A DNA stretch of 64,000 nucleotides from Palaemon carinicauda (taxonomy: Eukaryota; Arthropoda; Malacostraca; Decapoda; Palaemonidae), in NCBI RefSeq assembly GCF_036898095.1, contig NC_090735.1, positions 604,460-668,459 on the forward strand. The letters are read 5' to 3'. The notes beneath the pieces were generated by a model that made no database searches, was not told the origin of the DNA, and saw nothing but the letters and a program-made list of their open reading frames with translations. Shown one piece after another: positions 21,031-33,621 of this stretch (position 1 is the stretch's first letter; each line of letters begins with the position of its first letter). The position numbers were made by a program, and so were the translations under genes.

Positions 21031-24000
21031 TGGATAAAGTACTGACTCAGTGGGAAGGACCAAGTAGTTGGACCATAGAAGATGAAGAGAAAAGGGAACT
21101 TTATTTTGAGGAGGAAATATCCTTTGATTTAGGAGTACAGGCCTTCTTCATTGGATAAAGTTCTAACTCAGTGGGAAGGACCAAGTAGTTGGACCATAGA
21201 AGAAGAAGAGAAAACGGAACTTTATTTTGAGGAGGAAATATCCTCTGATATAGGAGTTCAGGCCTTCATCATTGGATAAATTACTGAATCAGTGCAAAGG
21301 ACCAAGTAGTTGGACCAGAGAAGATGAAGAGAAAATAGAACTTTATTTTGAGGAGGAAATATCCTTTGATGTTGGAGTACAGGCCCTTGTCATTGGATAA
21401 AGTACTGACTCAGTGGGAAGGACCAAGAGGTTCGACCATAGAAGATGAAAAGATAAAGGAACTTTTTTTTGAGGAGGAAATATCCTTTGATGTTGGAGTA
21501 CAGGCCTTCATCATTGGATAAAGTACTGACTCAGTGGGAAAGACCAAGTAGTTGGACCATAGAAGAGGAAGAGAAAAAGGAACTTTATTTTGAGGAGGAA
21601 ATATCCTTTGATGTAAGAGTACAGGCCTTCATCATTGGATAAAGTATTGTCTCATTGGGAAGGACCAAGTGGTTGAACCATAGAAAAAGAAGAGAAAAGG
21701 GAACTTTATTTTGAGGAGGAAATATCCTTTGATGTAGGAGTACAGGCCTTCATCATTGGATAAAGTACTGACTCAGTGGGAAGGACCAAGTAGTTGGATC
21801 TAGAAGATGAAGAAAAAAAGGAACTTTATTTTGAGGAGGAAATATCCTTTGATGTTGGAGTACAGGCCTTCATCATTGGATAAAGTACTGACTAAGTGGG
21901 AAGGACCAAGTAGTTGGACCATAAAAGATGAAGAAAATAAGGAACTTTATTTTGAGGAGGAAATATCCTTTGATGTAGGAGTACAGGCCTTCATCATTGG
22001 ATAAAGTACTGACTCAGTGGGAAGGACCAAGTAGTTGGACCATAGAAGATGAAGAGAAAAAGGAGCTTTGTTTTGAGGAGGAAATATCCTTTGAGGTTGG
22101 AGTACAGGCTTTCATCATGAGATAAAGTACTAACTCAGTGGGAAGGACCAATTAGTTGGACCATAGAAGAGGTAGAGAAAAAGGAACTTTGTTTTGAGGA
22201 GGAAATATCTTATGATGTTGGAGTTCAGGCCTTCATCATTGGATAAAGTACTGACTCAGTGGGAAGGACCAAGTAGTTGGACCAGAGAAGAGGAAGAGAA
22301 AAAGGAACTTTTTTTAGGAGGAAATATCCTTTGATGTAGGAGTACAGGCCTTCATCATTGGATAAAGTTCTAACTCAGTAGGAAGGACCAAGTAGTTGGA
22401 TCATAGAAGAAGAGGAAAAAAAGGAACTATATTTTGAGGAGGAAATATCCTTTGATGTTGAAGTACAGGCCTTCATCATTGGATAAAGTACTGATTCAGT
22501 GGGAAGGACCAAGTAGTTGGACCATAGAAGAGAAAGAGAAAAGGGAACTTTATTTTGAGGAGGAAATATCCTTTGATGTTGGAGTACAGGCCTTCATCAT
22601 TGGATAAAGTACTGACTCAGTGCGAAGGACCAAGTAGTTGGACCATAGAAGATGAAGAGAAAAAGGAACTTTATTTTGAGGAGGAAATATCCTTTGATAT
22701 TGGAGTACATGACCTCAACATTGGATAAAGTACTGATTCAGAGCGAAGAACCAAGTAGTTGGACCATAAAAGTTGAAGAAAAAAAGGAACTTTATTTTGA
22801 GGAGGAAATATCCTTTGATGTTGGAGTACAGGCCTTCATCATTGGATAAAGTACTGACTCAGTGGGAAGGACCAATTAGTGAGATCATAGAAGATGAAGA
22901 GAAAAAGAAACTTTATTTTGAGGAGGACATATCTTTTGATGTAGGAGTACAGGCCTTCATCATTGGATAAAGTACTGACGGTAGGAAGGACCAATTAGTT
23001 GGACCATAGAAGATGAAGAGAAAAAGGAGCTTTATTTTGAGAAGAAAATATCCTTTGATGTTGGAGTAGACCCCTTCATCGTTGGATAAAGTACTGACTC
23101 AGTAGGAAGGATAAAGTACTTGGACCATAGAAAAGGAAGAGAGAAAGGAACTTTATTTTGAGGAGGAAATATCCTTTGATATTGGAGTACAGGCCTTCAT
23201 CATTGGATAAAGTACTGACTCAGTGGGATGGACCTAGTAGTTGGACCATAAACGAGAAAGAGAAAAAGGAACTTTATTTTGAGGAGGAAATATCCTATGA
23301 TGTAGGAGTACAGGCCTTCATCATTGGATAAAGTACTGACTCAGTGGGAAGGACCAAGTAGTTGGACCATAGAAGAGGAAGAGAAAAAGGAACTTTATTT
23401 TGAGGAGGAAATATTCTTTGATGTTGGAGTACAGGCCTTCATCGTTGGATAAAGTACTGACTCAGTGGGAAGGACCAAGTAGTTGGACCAGAGAAGATGA
23501 AGAGAAAAAGGAACTTTATTTTGAGGAGGAAATATCCTTTGATGTAGGAGTACAGGCCTTCATCATTGGATAAAGTACTGACTCAGTAGGAAGGACCAAG
23601 AAGTTGGACCATAGAAGATGAAGAGAAAAAGGAACTTTATTTTGAGGAGGAAATATCCTTTGATGTTGGAGTACAGGCCTTCTTCATTGGATAAAGTACT
23701 GACTCAGTGGGAATGACCAAGTAGTTGGACCATAGAAGATGAAGAGAAAAGGGAACTTTATTTTGAGGAGGACATATCTTTTGATGTAGGAGTACAGGCC
23801 TTCATCATTGGATAAAGTACTGACTCAGTGGGAAGGACCAAGAATTTGGACCATAGAAGATGAAGAGGTAAAGGAACTTTGTTTTGAGGAGGAAATGTCC
23901 TTTGATGTTGGAGTACAGGCCTTCATCATGAGATAAAGTACTGACTCAGTGGGAAGGACCAAGTAGTTGGACCATAGAAGATGAAGAGAAAAAGGAACTT

Positions 24001-25510
24001 TGTTTTGAAGAGGAAATATCTTTTGATGTTGGAGTTCACGCCTTCATCATTGGATAAAGTACTGACTCAGTGGGAAGGACCAAGTAGTTGGACCAGAGAA
24101 GAGGAAGAGAAAAAGGAACTTTTTTCAGGAGGAAATATCCTTTGATGTAGGAGTACAGGCCTTCATCATTGGATAAAGTACTGACTCAGTAGGTAGGACC
24201 AAGTAGTTGAATCATAGAAGATGAGGATAAAAAGGAACTATATTTTGAAGAGGAAATATCCTTTGATGTTGGAGTACAGGCCTTCATCATTGGATAAAGT
24301 ACTGATTCAGTGGGAAGGACCAAGTAGTTGGACCATAGAAGAGAAAGAGAAAAAGGAACTTTATTTTGAGGAGGAAATATCCTTTGATGTTGGAGTACAA
24401 GCCTTCATCAATGGATAAAGTACTTACTCAGTGGGAAGGACCAAGTAGTTGGACCATAGAAGATGAAGAGAAAAAGGAACTTTATTTTGGGGAGGAAATA
24501 TTCTTTGATGTTGGAGTAGAGGCCTTCATCATTGGATAAAGTACTGACTCAGTGCTAAGGACCAAATAGTTGGACCATAAAAGATGAAGAAAAAAAGGAA
24601 CTTTAATTTGAGGAGGAAATATCCTTTGATGTTAGAGTACAGGCCTTCATCATTGGATAAAGTACTGCCTCAGTGGGAAGGACCAATTAGTTAGACCATA
24701 GAAGATGAAGAGAAAAAGAAACTTTATTTTGAGGAGGACATATCTTTTGATGTAGGAGTACAGGCCTTCATCATTGGATAAAGTACTGACTCAGTGGGAA
24801 GGACCAAGTAGTTGGACCATAGAAGATGGAGAGAAAAAGGAGCTTTATTTTGAGAAGAAAATATCCTTTGATGTTGGAGTAGACCCATTCATATTTGGAT
24901 AAAGTACTGACTCAGTAGGAAGGACCAAGTAGTTGGCCCATAGAAGAGGAAGAGAAAAAGCAACTTTATTTTTAGGAGGAAATATCCTTTGATATTGGAG
25001 TACAGGCCTTCATCATTGGATAAAGTACTGACTCAGTGGGAAGGACCTAGTATTTGGACCATAAAAGAGAAAGAGAAAAAGGAACTTTATTTTGAGGAGG
25101 AAATATCCTTTGATGTAGGAGTACAGGCCTTCATCATTGGATAAAATACTGACTCTGTGGGAAGGACCAAGTAGTTGGACCATAGAAGAGGAAGAGAAAA
25201 AGGAACTTTATTTTGAGGAGGAAATATCCTATGATGGAGGAGTACAGGCCTTCATAATTGGATAAAGTACTGACTCAGTGAGAAGGACCAAGTAGTTGGA
25301 CCATAGAAGAGGAAGAGAAAAAGGAACTTTATTTTGAGGAGGAAATATTCTTTGATGTTGGAGTACAGGCCTTCATCATTGGATAAAGTACTGACTCAGT
25401 GGGAAGGACCAAGTATTTGGACCAGAAAAGATGAAGAGAAAAAGGAACTTTATTTTGAGGAGGAAATATCCTTTGATGTAGGAGTACAGGCCTTCATCAT
25501 TGAATAAAGT
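20800..25510 (+). repeat. Long segmental duplication, left copy (~4.7 kb)
   Basis: Rare variants in this interval recur in order at 28,640-34,310. The offset is about 7,840 bp on the left: AGTTCGACC 20,947 to 28,791, and ATGAGGATAAAAAGG 24,221 to 32,061. It is 8,805 bp on the right: AGACCCATTCATATTTGG 24,881 to 33,686, and CATTGAATAAAG 25,501 to 34,306. The 965-bp jump is explained by an extra 8-monomer duplication in the right copy. The alignment is best at the right end. In the middle the right copy has drifted to consensus with many small indels. Confidence 0.7.
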
Positions 25511-26265
25511 ACTGACTCAGTGGGAAGGACTAAGTAGTTGGACCATAGAAGAAGAAGAGAAAAAGGAACTTTATTTTGAGGAGGAAATATCCTTTGATGT
25601 AGGAGTACAGGCCTTCATCATTGGATAAAGTACCGACTCAATGGGAAAGACCAAGTAGTTGGACCATAGAAGATGAAGAGAAAAAGGAACTTTATTTTGA
25701 GGATGAAATATCCTTTGATGTTGGAGTACAGGCCTTCTTCATTGGATAAAGTACTGACTCAGTGGGAATGACCAAGTAGTTGGACCATAGAAGATGAAGA
25801 GAAAAGGGAACTTTATTTTGAGGAGGACATATCTTTTGATGTAGGAGTACAGGCCTTCATCATTGGATAAAGTACTGACTGAGTGGGGAGGACCAAGTAG
25901 TTGGACCATAGAAAATGAAGAGGTAAAGGAACTTTGTTTTGAGGAGGAAATATCCTTTGATGTTGGAGTACAGGCCTTCATCATGAGATAAAGTACTGAC
26001 TCAGTGGGAAGGACCAAGTAGTTGGACCATAGAAGATGAAGAGAAAAAGGAAATTTGTTTTGAGGAGGAAATATCCTTTGATGTAGGAGTAGAGGCATTC
26101 ATCATTGGATAAAGTACTGACTCAGTGGGAAGGACCAAGTAGTTGGACCAGAGAAGAGGAAGAGAAAAAGGAACTTTTTTCAGGAGGAAATATCCTTTGA
26201 TGTAGGAGTACAGGCCTTCATCATTGGATAAAATACTGTCTCAGTAGGTAGGACCAAGTAGTTGA
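22400..26265 (+). repeat. ~3,866-bp block, left copy (32 monomers)
   Basis: Variant pairs separated by 3,865-3,867 bp: TTTGATATTGGAGTACATG at ~22,694 and ~26,561; GGTAGGAAGGACCAATTAG at ~22,980 and ~26,846; ATGAGGATAAAAAGG at 24,221 and 28,086. 3,866 is 32 monomers minus 6 bp. The block overlaps the longer 7.84-kb duplication, so several exchange events are superimposed here. Confidence 0.65.
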
Positions 26266-29200
26266 ATCATAGAACATGAGAATAAAAAGGAACTATATTT
26301 TGAGGACGAAATATCCTTTGATGTTGGAGTACAGGCCTTCATCATTGGATAAAGTACTGATTCAGTGGGAAGGACCAAGTAGTTGGACCATAGAAGAGAA
26401 AGAGAAAAAGGAACTTTATTTTGAGGAAGAAATATCCTTTGATGTTGGAGTACAGGCCTTCATCATTGGATAAAGTACTGACTCATTGCGAAGGACCAAG
26501 TAGTTGGACCATAGAAGATGAAGAGAAAAAGGAACTTTATTTTGAGGAGGAAATATCCTTTGATATTGGAGTACATGCCTTCATCACTGGATAAAGTACT
26601 GACTCAGTGCGAAGGACCAAGTAGTTGGACCATAAAAGATGAAGAAAAAAAGGAACTTTATTTTGAGGAGGAAATATCCTTTGATGTTGGAGTACAGGCC
26701 TTCATCATTGGATAAAGTACTGACTCAGTGGGAAGGACCAATTAGTTAGATCATAAAAGATGAAGAGAAAAAGAAACTTTATTTTGAGGAGGACATATCT
26801 TTTGATGTAGGAGTACAGGCCTTCATCATTGGATAAAGTACTGACGGTAGGAAGGACCAATTAGTTGGACCATAGAAGATGAAGAGAAAAAGGACTTTAT
26901 TTTGAGGAGGAAATATCCTTTGATGTTGGAGTAGACCCCTTCATCATTGGATAAAGTACTGACTCAGTAGGAAGGACCAAGTAGTTGGACCATAGAAAAG
27001 GAAGAGAAAAGGAACTTTATTTTGAGGAGGAAATATCCTTTGATATTGGAGTACAGGCCTTCATCATTGGATAAAGTACTGACTCAGTGGGATGGACCTA
27101 GTAGTTGGACCATAAAAGAGAAAGAGAAAAAGGAACTTTATTTTGAGGAGGAAATATCCTATGATGTAGGAGTACAGGCCTTCATCATTGGATAAAGTAC
27201 TGACTCAGTGGGAAGGACCAAGTAGTTGGACCATAGAAGAGGAAGAGAAAAAGGAACTTTATTTTGAGGAGGAAATATTCTTTGATGTTGGAGTACAGGC
27301 CTTCATCATTGGATAAAGTACTGTCTCAGTGGGAAGGACCAAGTAGTTGGACCATAGAAGATGAAGAGAAAAAGGAACTTTATTTTGAGGAGGAAATATC
27401 CTTTGATGTAGGAGTACAGGCCTTCATCATTGGATAAAGTACTGACTCAGTGGGAAGGACCAAGAAGTTGGACCATAGAAGATGAAGAGAAAAAGGAACT
27501 TTATTTTGAGGAGGAAATATCCTTTGATGTTGGAGTACAGGCCTTCATCATTGGATAAAGTACTGACTCAGTGGGAATGACCAAGTAGTTGGACCATAGA
27601 AGATGAAGAGAAAAGGGAACTTTATTTTGAGGAGGACATATCTTTTGATGTAGGAGTACAGGCCTTCATCATTGGATAAAGTACTGACTCAGTGGGAAGG
27701 ACCAAGTAGTTGGACCATAGAAGATGAAGAGGTAAAGGAACTTTATTTTGAGGAGGAAATATCCTTTGATGTTGGAGTACAGGCCTTCATCATTGGATAA
27801 AGTACTGACTCAGTGGGAAGGACCAAGTAGTTGGACCATAGAAGATGAAGAGAAAAAGGAACTTTGTTTTGAGGAGGAAATATCTTTGATGTTGGAGTAC
27901 AGGCCTTCATCATTGGATAAAGTACTGACTCAGTGGGAAGGACCAAGTAGTTGGACCATAGAAGATGAAGAGAAAAAGGAACTTTTTTCAGAGGAGGAAA
28001 TATCCTTTGATGTAGGAGTACAGGCCTTCATCATTGGATAAAGTACTGACTCAGTGGGAAGGACCAAGTAGTTGAACCATAGAAGATGAGGATAAAAAGG
28101 AACTATTTTGAGGAGGAAATATCCTTTGATGTTGGAGTACAGGCCTTCATCATTGGATAAAGTACTGATTCAGTGGGAAGGACCAAGTAGTTGGACCATA
28201 GAAGATGAAGAGAAAAAGGAACTTTATTTTGAGGAGGAAATATCCTTTGATGTTGGAGTACAGGCCTTCATCAATGGATAAAGTACTGACTCAGTGGGAA
28301 GGACCAAGTAGTTGGACCATAGAAGATGAAGAGAAAAAGGAACTTTATTTTGAGGAGGAAATATCCTTTGATGTTGGAGTACAGGCCTTCATCATTGGAT
28401 AAAGTACTGACTCAGTAAGGACCAAGTAGTTGGACCATAGAAGATGAAGAGAAAAAGGAACTTTATTTTGAGGAGGAAATATCCTTTGATGTTAGAGTAC
28501 AGGCCTTCATCATTGGATAAAGTACTGCCTCAGTGGGAAGGACCAAGTAGTTGACCATAGAAGATGAAGAGAAAAAGGAACTTTATTTTGAGGAGGAAAT
28601 ATCCTTTGATGTAGGAGTACAGGCCTTCATCATTGGATAAAGTACTGACTCAGTGGGAAGGACAAGTAGTTGGATCATAGAAGATGAAAAAAAAAGGGAA
28701 CTATATTTTGAGGATGAAATATCCTTTGATGTTGGAGTACAGGCCTTCATCATTGGATAAAGTACTGACTCAGTGGGAAGGACCAAGTAGTTCGACCATA
28801 GAAGAGGAAGAGAAAAAGGAACTTTATTTTGAGGAGGAAATATTCCTTTGATGATGGAGTACAGGCCTTCATCATTGGATAAAGTACTGACTCAGTGGGA
28901 AGGACCAAGTAGTTGGACCATAGAAGATGAAGAGAAAAGGAACTTTATTTTGAGGAGGAAATATCCTTTGATTTAGGAGTACAGGCCTTCATCATTGGAT
29001 AAAGTACTGACTCAGTGGGAAGGACCAAGTAGTTGGACCATAGAAGATGAAGAGAAAACGGAACTTTATTTTGAGGAGGAAATATCCTCTGATGTAGGAG
29101 TACAGGCCTTCATCATTGGATAAAGTACTGAACTCAGTGGAAGGACCAAGTAGTTGGACCATAGAAGATGAAGAGAAAAAGAACTTTATTTTGAGGAGGA

Positions 29201-30130
29201 AATATCCTTTGATGTTGGAGTACAGGCCTTCATCATTGGATAAAGTACTGACTCAGTGGGAAGGACCAAGTAGTTGGACCATAGAAGATGAAAGAGAAAA
29301 GGAACTTTTTTTGAGGAGGAAATATCCTTTGATATTGGAGTACAGGCCTTCATCATTGGATAAAGTACTGACTCAGTGGGAAGGACCAAGTAGTTGGACC
29401 ATAGAAGAGGAAGAGAAAAAGGAACTTTATTTTGAGGAGGAAATATCCTTTGATTAAGAGTACAGGCCTTCATCATTGGATAAAGTATTGTCTCATTGGG
29501 AAGGACCAAGTAGTTGGACCATAGAAAAGAGAAGAGAAAAAGGAACTTTATTTTGAGGAGGAAATATCCTTTGATGTAGGAGTACAGGCCTTCATCATTG
29601 GATAAAGTACTGACTCAGTGGGAAGGACCAAGTAGTTGGATCTAGAAGATGAAGAAAAAAGGAACTTTATTTTGAGGAGGAAATATCCTTTGATGTTGGA
29701 GTACAGGCCTTCATCATTGGATAAAGTACTGACTAAGTGGGAAGGACCAAGTAGTTGGACCATAGAAGATGAAGAGAAAAAGGAGCTTTATTTTGAGGAG
29801 GAAATATCCTTTGATTGGAGTACAGGCCTTCATCATTGGATAAAGTACTGACTCAGTGGGAAGGACCAAGTAGTTGAACATAGAAGAGAAGAGAAAAAGG
29901 AACTTTATTTTGAGGAGGAAATATCCTTTGATGTAGGAGTACAGGCCTTCATCATTGGATAAAGTACTGACTCAGTGGGAAGGACCAAGTAGTTGGACCA
30001 TAGAAGATGAAGAGAAAAAGGAACTTTATTTTGAGGAGGAAATATCCTTTGATGTTGGAGTACAGGCCTTCATCATTGGATAAAGTACTGACTCAGTGGG
30101 AAGGACCAAGTAGTTGGACCATAGAAGAGG
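26266..30130 (+). repeat. ~3,866-bp block, right copy
   Basis: It continues the variant order of 22,400-26,265 at an offset of about 3,866 bp. The match is clear to ~28,100 and becomes hard to follow once the indel-rich zone begins, so the right limit is approximate. Confidence 0.5.
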
Positions 30131-30814
30131 AAGAGAAAAAGGAACTTTATTTTGAGGAGGAAATATCCTTATGATGTTGGAGTACAGGCCTTCATCATTG
30201 GATAAAGTACTGACTCAGTGGGAAGGACCAAGTAGTTGGACCATAGAAGAGGAAGAGAAAAAGGAACTTTATTTTGAGGAGGAAATATCCTTTGATGTAG
30301 GAGTACAGGCCTTCATCATTGGATAAAGTACTGACTCAGTGGGAAGGACCAAGTAGTTGGACCATAGAAGAAGAGGAAGAGAAAAAGGAACTTTATTTTG
30401 AGGAGGAAATATCCTTTGATGTTGGAGTACAGGCCTTCATCATTGGATAAAGTACTGACTCAGTGGGAAGGACCAAGTAGTTGGACCATAGAAGAGAAGA
30501 GAAAAAGGAACTTTATTTTGAGGAGGAAATATCCTTTGATGTGGAGTACAGGCCTTCATCATTGGATAAAGTACTGACTCAGTGGAAGACCAAGTAGTTG
30601 GACCATAGAAGATGAAGAGAAAAAGGAACTTTATTTTGAGGAGGAAATATCCTTTGATATTGGAGTACAGGCCTTCATCATTGGATAAAGTACTGACTCA
30701 GTGGGAAGGACCAAGTAGTTGGACCATAGAAGATGAAGACAAAAAGGAACTTTATTTTGAGGAGGAAATATCCTTTGATGTTGGAGTACAGGCCTTCATC
30801 ATTGGATAAAGTAC

Positions 30815-30821
30815 TGACTCA
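30815..30821. promoter_or_regulatory. TGACTCA motif (AP-1/bZIP-type site), one per monomer
   Basis: TGACTCA is the canonical recognition sequence of AP-1-type bZIP dimers, and of yeast Gcn4. It sits inside an 11-bp odd palindrome, ACTGACTCAGT. The position given is in the reference monomer. The same motif is present in most monomers of the array, at 121-bp spacing. Recurrent variants destroy it: CTGCCTCAGT, CTGATTCAGT, GACGGTAGG and GACAGTGGG. The motif is seen directly; occupancy by any factor is inference, and the motif is short enough to have been fixed by chance amplification. Confidence 0.35.
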
Positions 30822-30828
30822 GTGGGAA

Positions 30829-30846
30829 GGACCAAGTAGTTGGACC
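30829..30846. other. 18-bp imperfect dyad (potential hairpin) in each monomer
   Basis: GGACCAAGTAGTTGGACC folds as GG, A.A mismatch, CCAA, GTAG loop, TTGG, A, CC: six pairs around a four-base loop with one mismatched pair. It is conserved in the great majority of monomers. A transcript of either strand could form it, or the DNA could extrude it. It would also suit a dimeric DNA-binding protein. No function is shown. Confidence 0.5.
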
Positions 30847-31689
30847 ATAGAAGATGAAGAGAAAAAGGAACTTTATTTTGAGGAGGAAATATCCTTTGAT
30901 GTTGGAGTACAGGCCTTCATCATTGGATAAAGTACTGACTCAGTGGGAAGGACCAAGTAGTTGGACCATAGAAGATGAAGAGAAAAAGGAACTTTATTTT
31001 GAGGAGGAAATATCCTTTGATGTAGGAGTAGACAGGCCTTCATCATTGGATAAAGTACTGACTCAGTAGGAAGGACCAAGTAGTTGGACCATAGAAAAGG
31101 AAGAGAAAAGGAACTTTATTTTGAGGAGGAAATATCCTTTGATATTGGAGTACAGGCCTTCATCATTGGATAAAGTACTGACTCTGTGGGAGGACCAAGT
31201 AGTTGGACCATAGAAGAGAAAGAGAAAAAGGAACTTTATTTTGAGGAGGAAATATCCTTTGATGTTGGAGTACAGGCCTTCATCATTGGATAAAGTACTG
31301 ACTCAGTGGGAAGGACCAAGTAGTTGGACCATAGAAGATGAAGAGAAAAAGGAACTTTATTTTGAGGAGGAAATATTCTTTGATGTTGGAGTACAGGCCT
31401 TCATCATTGGATAAAGTACTGACTCAGTGGGAAGGACCAAGTAGTTGGACCAAGAAGATGAAGAGAAAAAGGAACTTTATTTTGAGGAGGAAATATCCTT
31501 TGATGTAGGAGTACAGGCCTTCATCATTGGATAAAGTACTGACTCAGTGGGAAGGACCAAGTAGTTGGACCATAGAAGATGAAGAGAAAAGGGAACTTTA
31601 TTTTGAGGAGGACATATCTTTTGATGTAGGAGTACAGGCCTTCATCATTGGATAAAGTACTGACTCAGTGGGAAGGACCAAGTATTTGG

Positions 31690-32655
31690 ACCATAGAAGA
31701 TGAAGAGGTAAAGGAACTTTGTTTTGAGGAGGAAATGTCCTTTGATGTTGGAGTACAGGCCTTCATCATGAGATAAAGTACTGACTCAGAGGGAAGGACC
31801 AAGTAGTTGGACCATAGAAGATGAAGAGAAAAAGGAACTCTGTTTTGAGGAGGAAATATCCTTTGATGTTGGAGTTCAGGCCTTCATCATTGGATAAAGT
31901 ACTGACTCAGTGGGAAGGACCAAGTAGTAGGACCAGAGAAGAGGAAGAGAAAAAGGAACTTTTTTCAGGAGGAAATATCCTTTGATGTAGGAGTACAGGC
32001 CTTCATCATTGGATAAAGTACTGACTCAGTAGGTAGGACCAAGTAGTTGAATCATAGAAGATGAGGATAAAAAGGAACTATATTTTGAGGAGGAAATATC
32101 CTTTGATGTTGGAGTACAGGCCTTCATCATTGGATAAAGTACTGATTCAGTGGGAAGGACCAAGTAGTTGGACCATAGAAGAGAAAGAGAAAAAGGAACT
32201 TTATTTTGAGGAGGAAATATCCTTTGATGTTGGAGTACAAGCCTTCATCAATGGATAAAGTACTTACTCAGTGGGAAGGACCAAGTAGTTGGACCATAGA
32301 AGATGAAGAGAAAAAGGAACTTTATTTTGGGGAGGAAATATTCTTTGATGTTGGAGTACAGGCCTTCATCATTGGATAAAGTACTGACTCAGTGCTAAGG
32401 ACCAAATAGTTGGACCATAAAAGATGAAGAAAAAAAGGAACTTTAATTTGAGGAGGAAATATCCTTTGATGTTAGAGTACAGGCCTTCATCATTGGATAA
32501 AGTACTGCCTCAGTGGGAAGGACCAATTAGTTAGACCATAGAAGATGAAGAGAAAAAGAAACTTTATTTTGAGGAGGACATATCTTTTGATGTAGGAGTA
32601 CAGGCCTTCATCATTGGATAAAGTACTGACTCAGTGGGAAGGACCAAGTAGTTGG
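31690..32655 (+). repeat. 966-bp (8-monomer) tandem duplication, copy 1
   Basis: GAGGTAAAGG at 31,705 and ATGAGGATAAAAAGG at 32,061 recur at 32,671 and 33,027, an offset of 966 bp in both cases (8 monomers minus 2 bp). Others repeat in the same order: GTAGGTAGGACC, GTACTTACTCAGTGG, GTGCTAAGGACC and TTTTGGGGAGG. The copies are nearly identical, indicating a recent event. Confidence 0.85.
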
Positions 32656-33621
32656 ACCATAGAAGATGAAGAGGTAAAGGAACTTTGTTTTGAGGAGGAA
32701 ATATCCTTTGATGTTGGAGTACAGGCCTTCATCATGAGATAAAGTACTGACTCAGAGGGAAGGACCAAGTAGTTGGACCATAGAAGATGAAGAGAAAAAG
32801 GAACTTTGTTTTGAGGAGGAAATATCCTTTGATGTTGGAGTTCAGGCCTTCATCATTGGATAAAGTACTGACTCAGTGGGAAGGACCAAGTAGTTGGACC
32901 AGAGAAGAGGAAGAGAAAAAGGAACTTTTTTCAGGAGGAAATATCCTTTGATGTAGGAGTACAGGCCTTCATCATTGGATAAAGTACTGACTCAGTAGGT
33001 AGGACCAAGTAGTTGAATCATAGAAGATGAGGATAAAAAGGAACTATATTTTGAGGAGGAAATATCCTTTGATGTTGGAGTACAGGCCTTCATCATTGGA
33101 TAAAGTACTGATTCAGTGGAAGGACCAAGTAGTTGGACCATAGAAGAGAAAGAGAAAAAGGAACTTTATTTTGAGGAGGAAATATCCTTTGATGTTGGAG
33201 TACAAGCCTTCATCAATGGATAAAGTACTTACTCAGTGGGAAGGACCAAGTAGTTGGACCATAGAAGATGAAGAGAAAAAGGAACTTTATTTTGGGGAGG
33301 AAATATTCTTTGATGTTGGAGTACAGGCCTTCATCATTGGATAAAGTACTGACTCAGTGCTAAGGACCAAGTAGTTGGACCATAAAAGATGAAGAAAAAA
33401 AGGAACTTTAATTTGAGGAGGAAATATCCTTTGATGTTAGAGTACAGGCCTTCATCATTGGATAAAGTACTGCCTCAGTGGGAAGGACCAATTAGTTAGA
33501 CCATAGAAGATGAAGAGAAAAAGAAACTTTATTTTGAGGAGGACATATCTTTTGATGTAGGAGTACAGGCCTTCATCATTGGATAAAGTACTGACTCAGT
33601 GGGAAGGACCAAGTAGTTGGA
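32656..33621 (+). repeat. 966-bp tandem duplication, copy 2
   Basis: It directly follows copy 1 with the full set of private variants. It then continues into the AGATGGAGAG monomer that follows the single copy at ~24,830. The single-copy state at 23,865-24,830 therefore represents the arrangement before duplication. Confidence 0.85.

Larger units (their letters stand above)
30804..30924 (+). repeat. Representative consensus monomer (121 bp)
   Basis: This copy is useful as the reference unit; the next monomer begins at 30,925 with the same sequence. Internal sites: AGTACT at 30,810-30,815; TGACTCA at 30,815-30,821; the imperfect dyad GGACCAAGTAGTTGGACC at 30,829-30,846; an A5 tract near 30,862-30,866; GAGGAGGAAATATCC near 30,881-30,895; TGATG at 30,897-30,901 with its inverted partner CATCA at 30,918-30,922; AGGCCT at 30,911-30,916. 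The unit has 48 G+C in 121 bases by hand count (about 40%). I see no internal half-unit periodicity. Confidence 0.9.
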
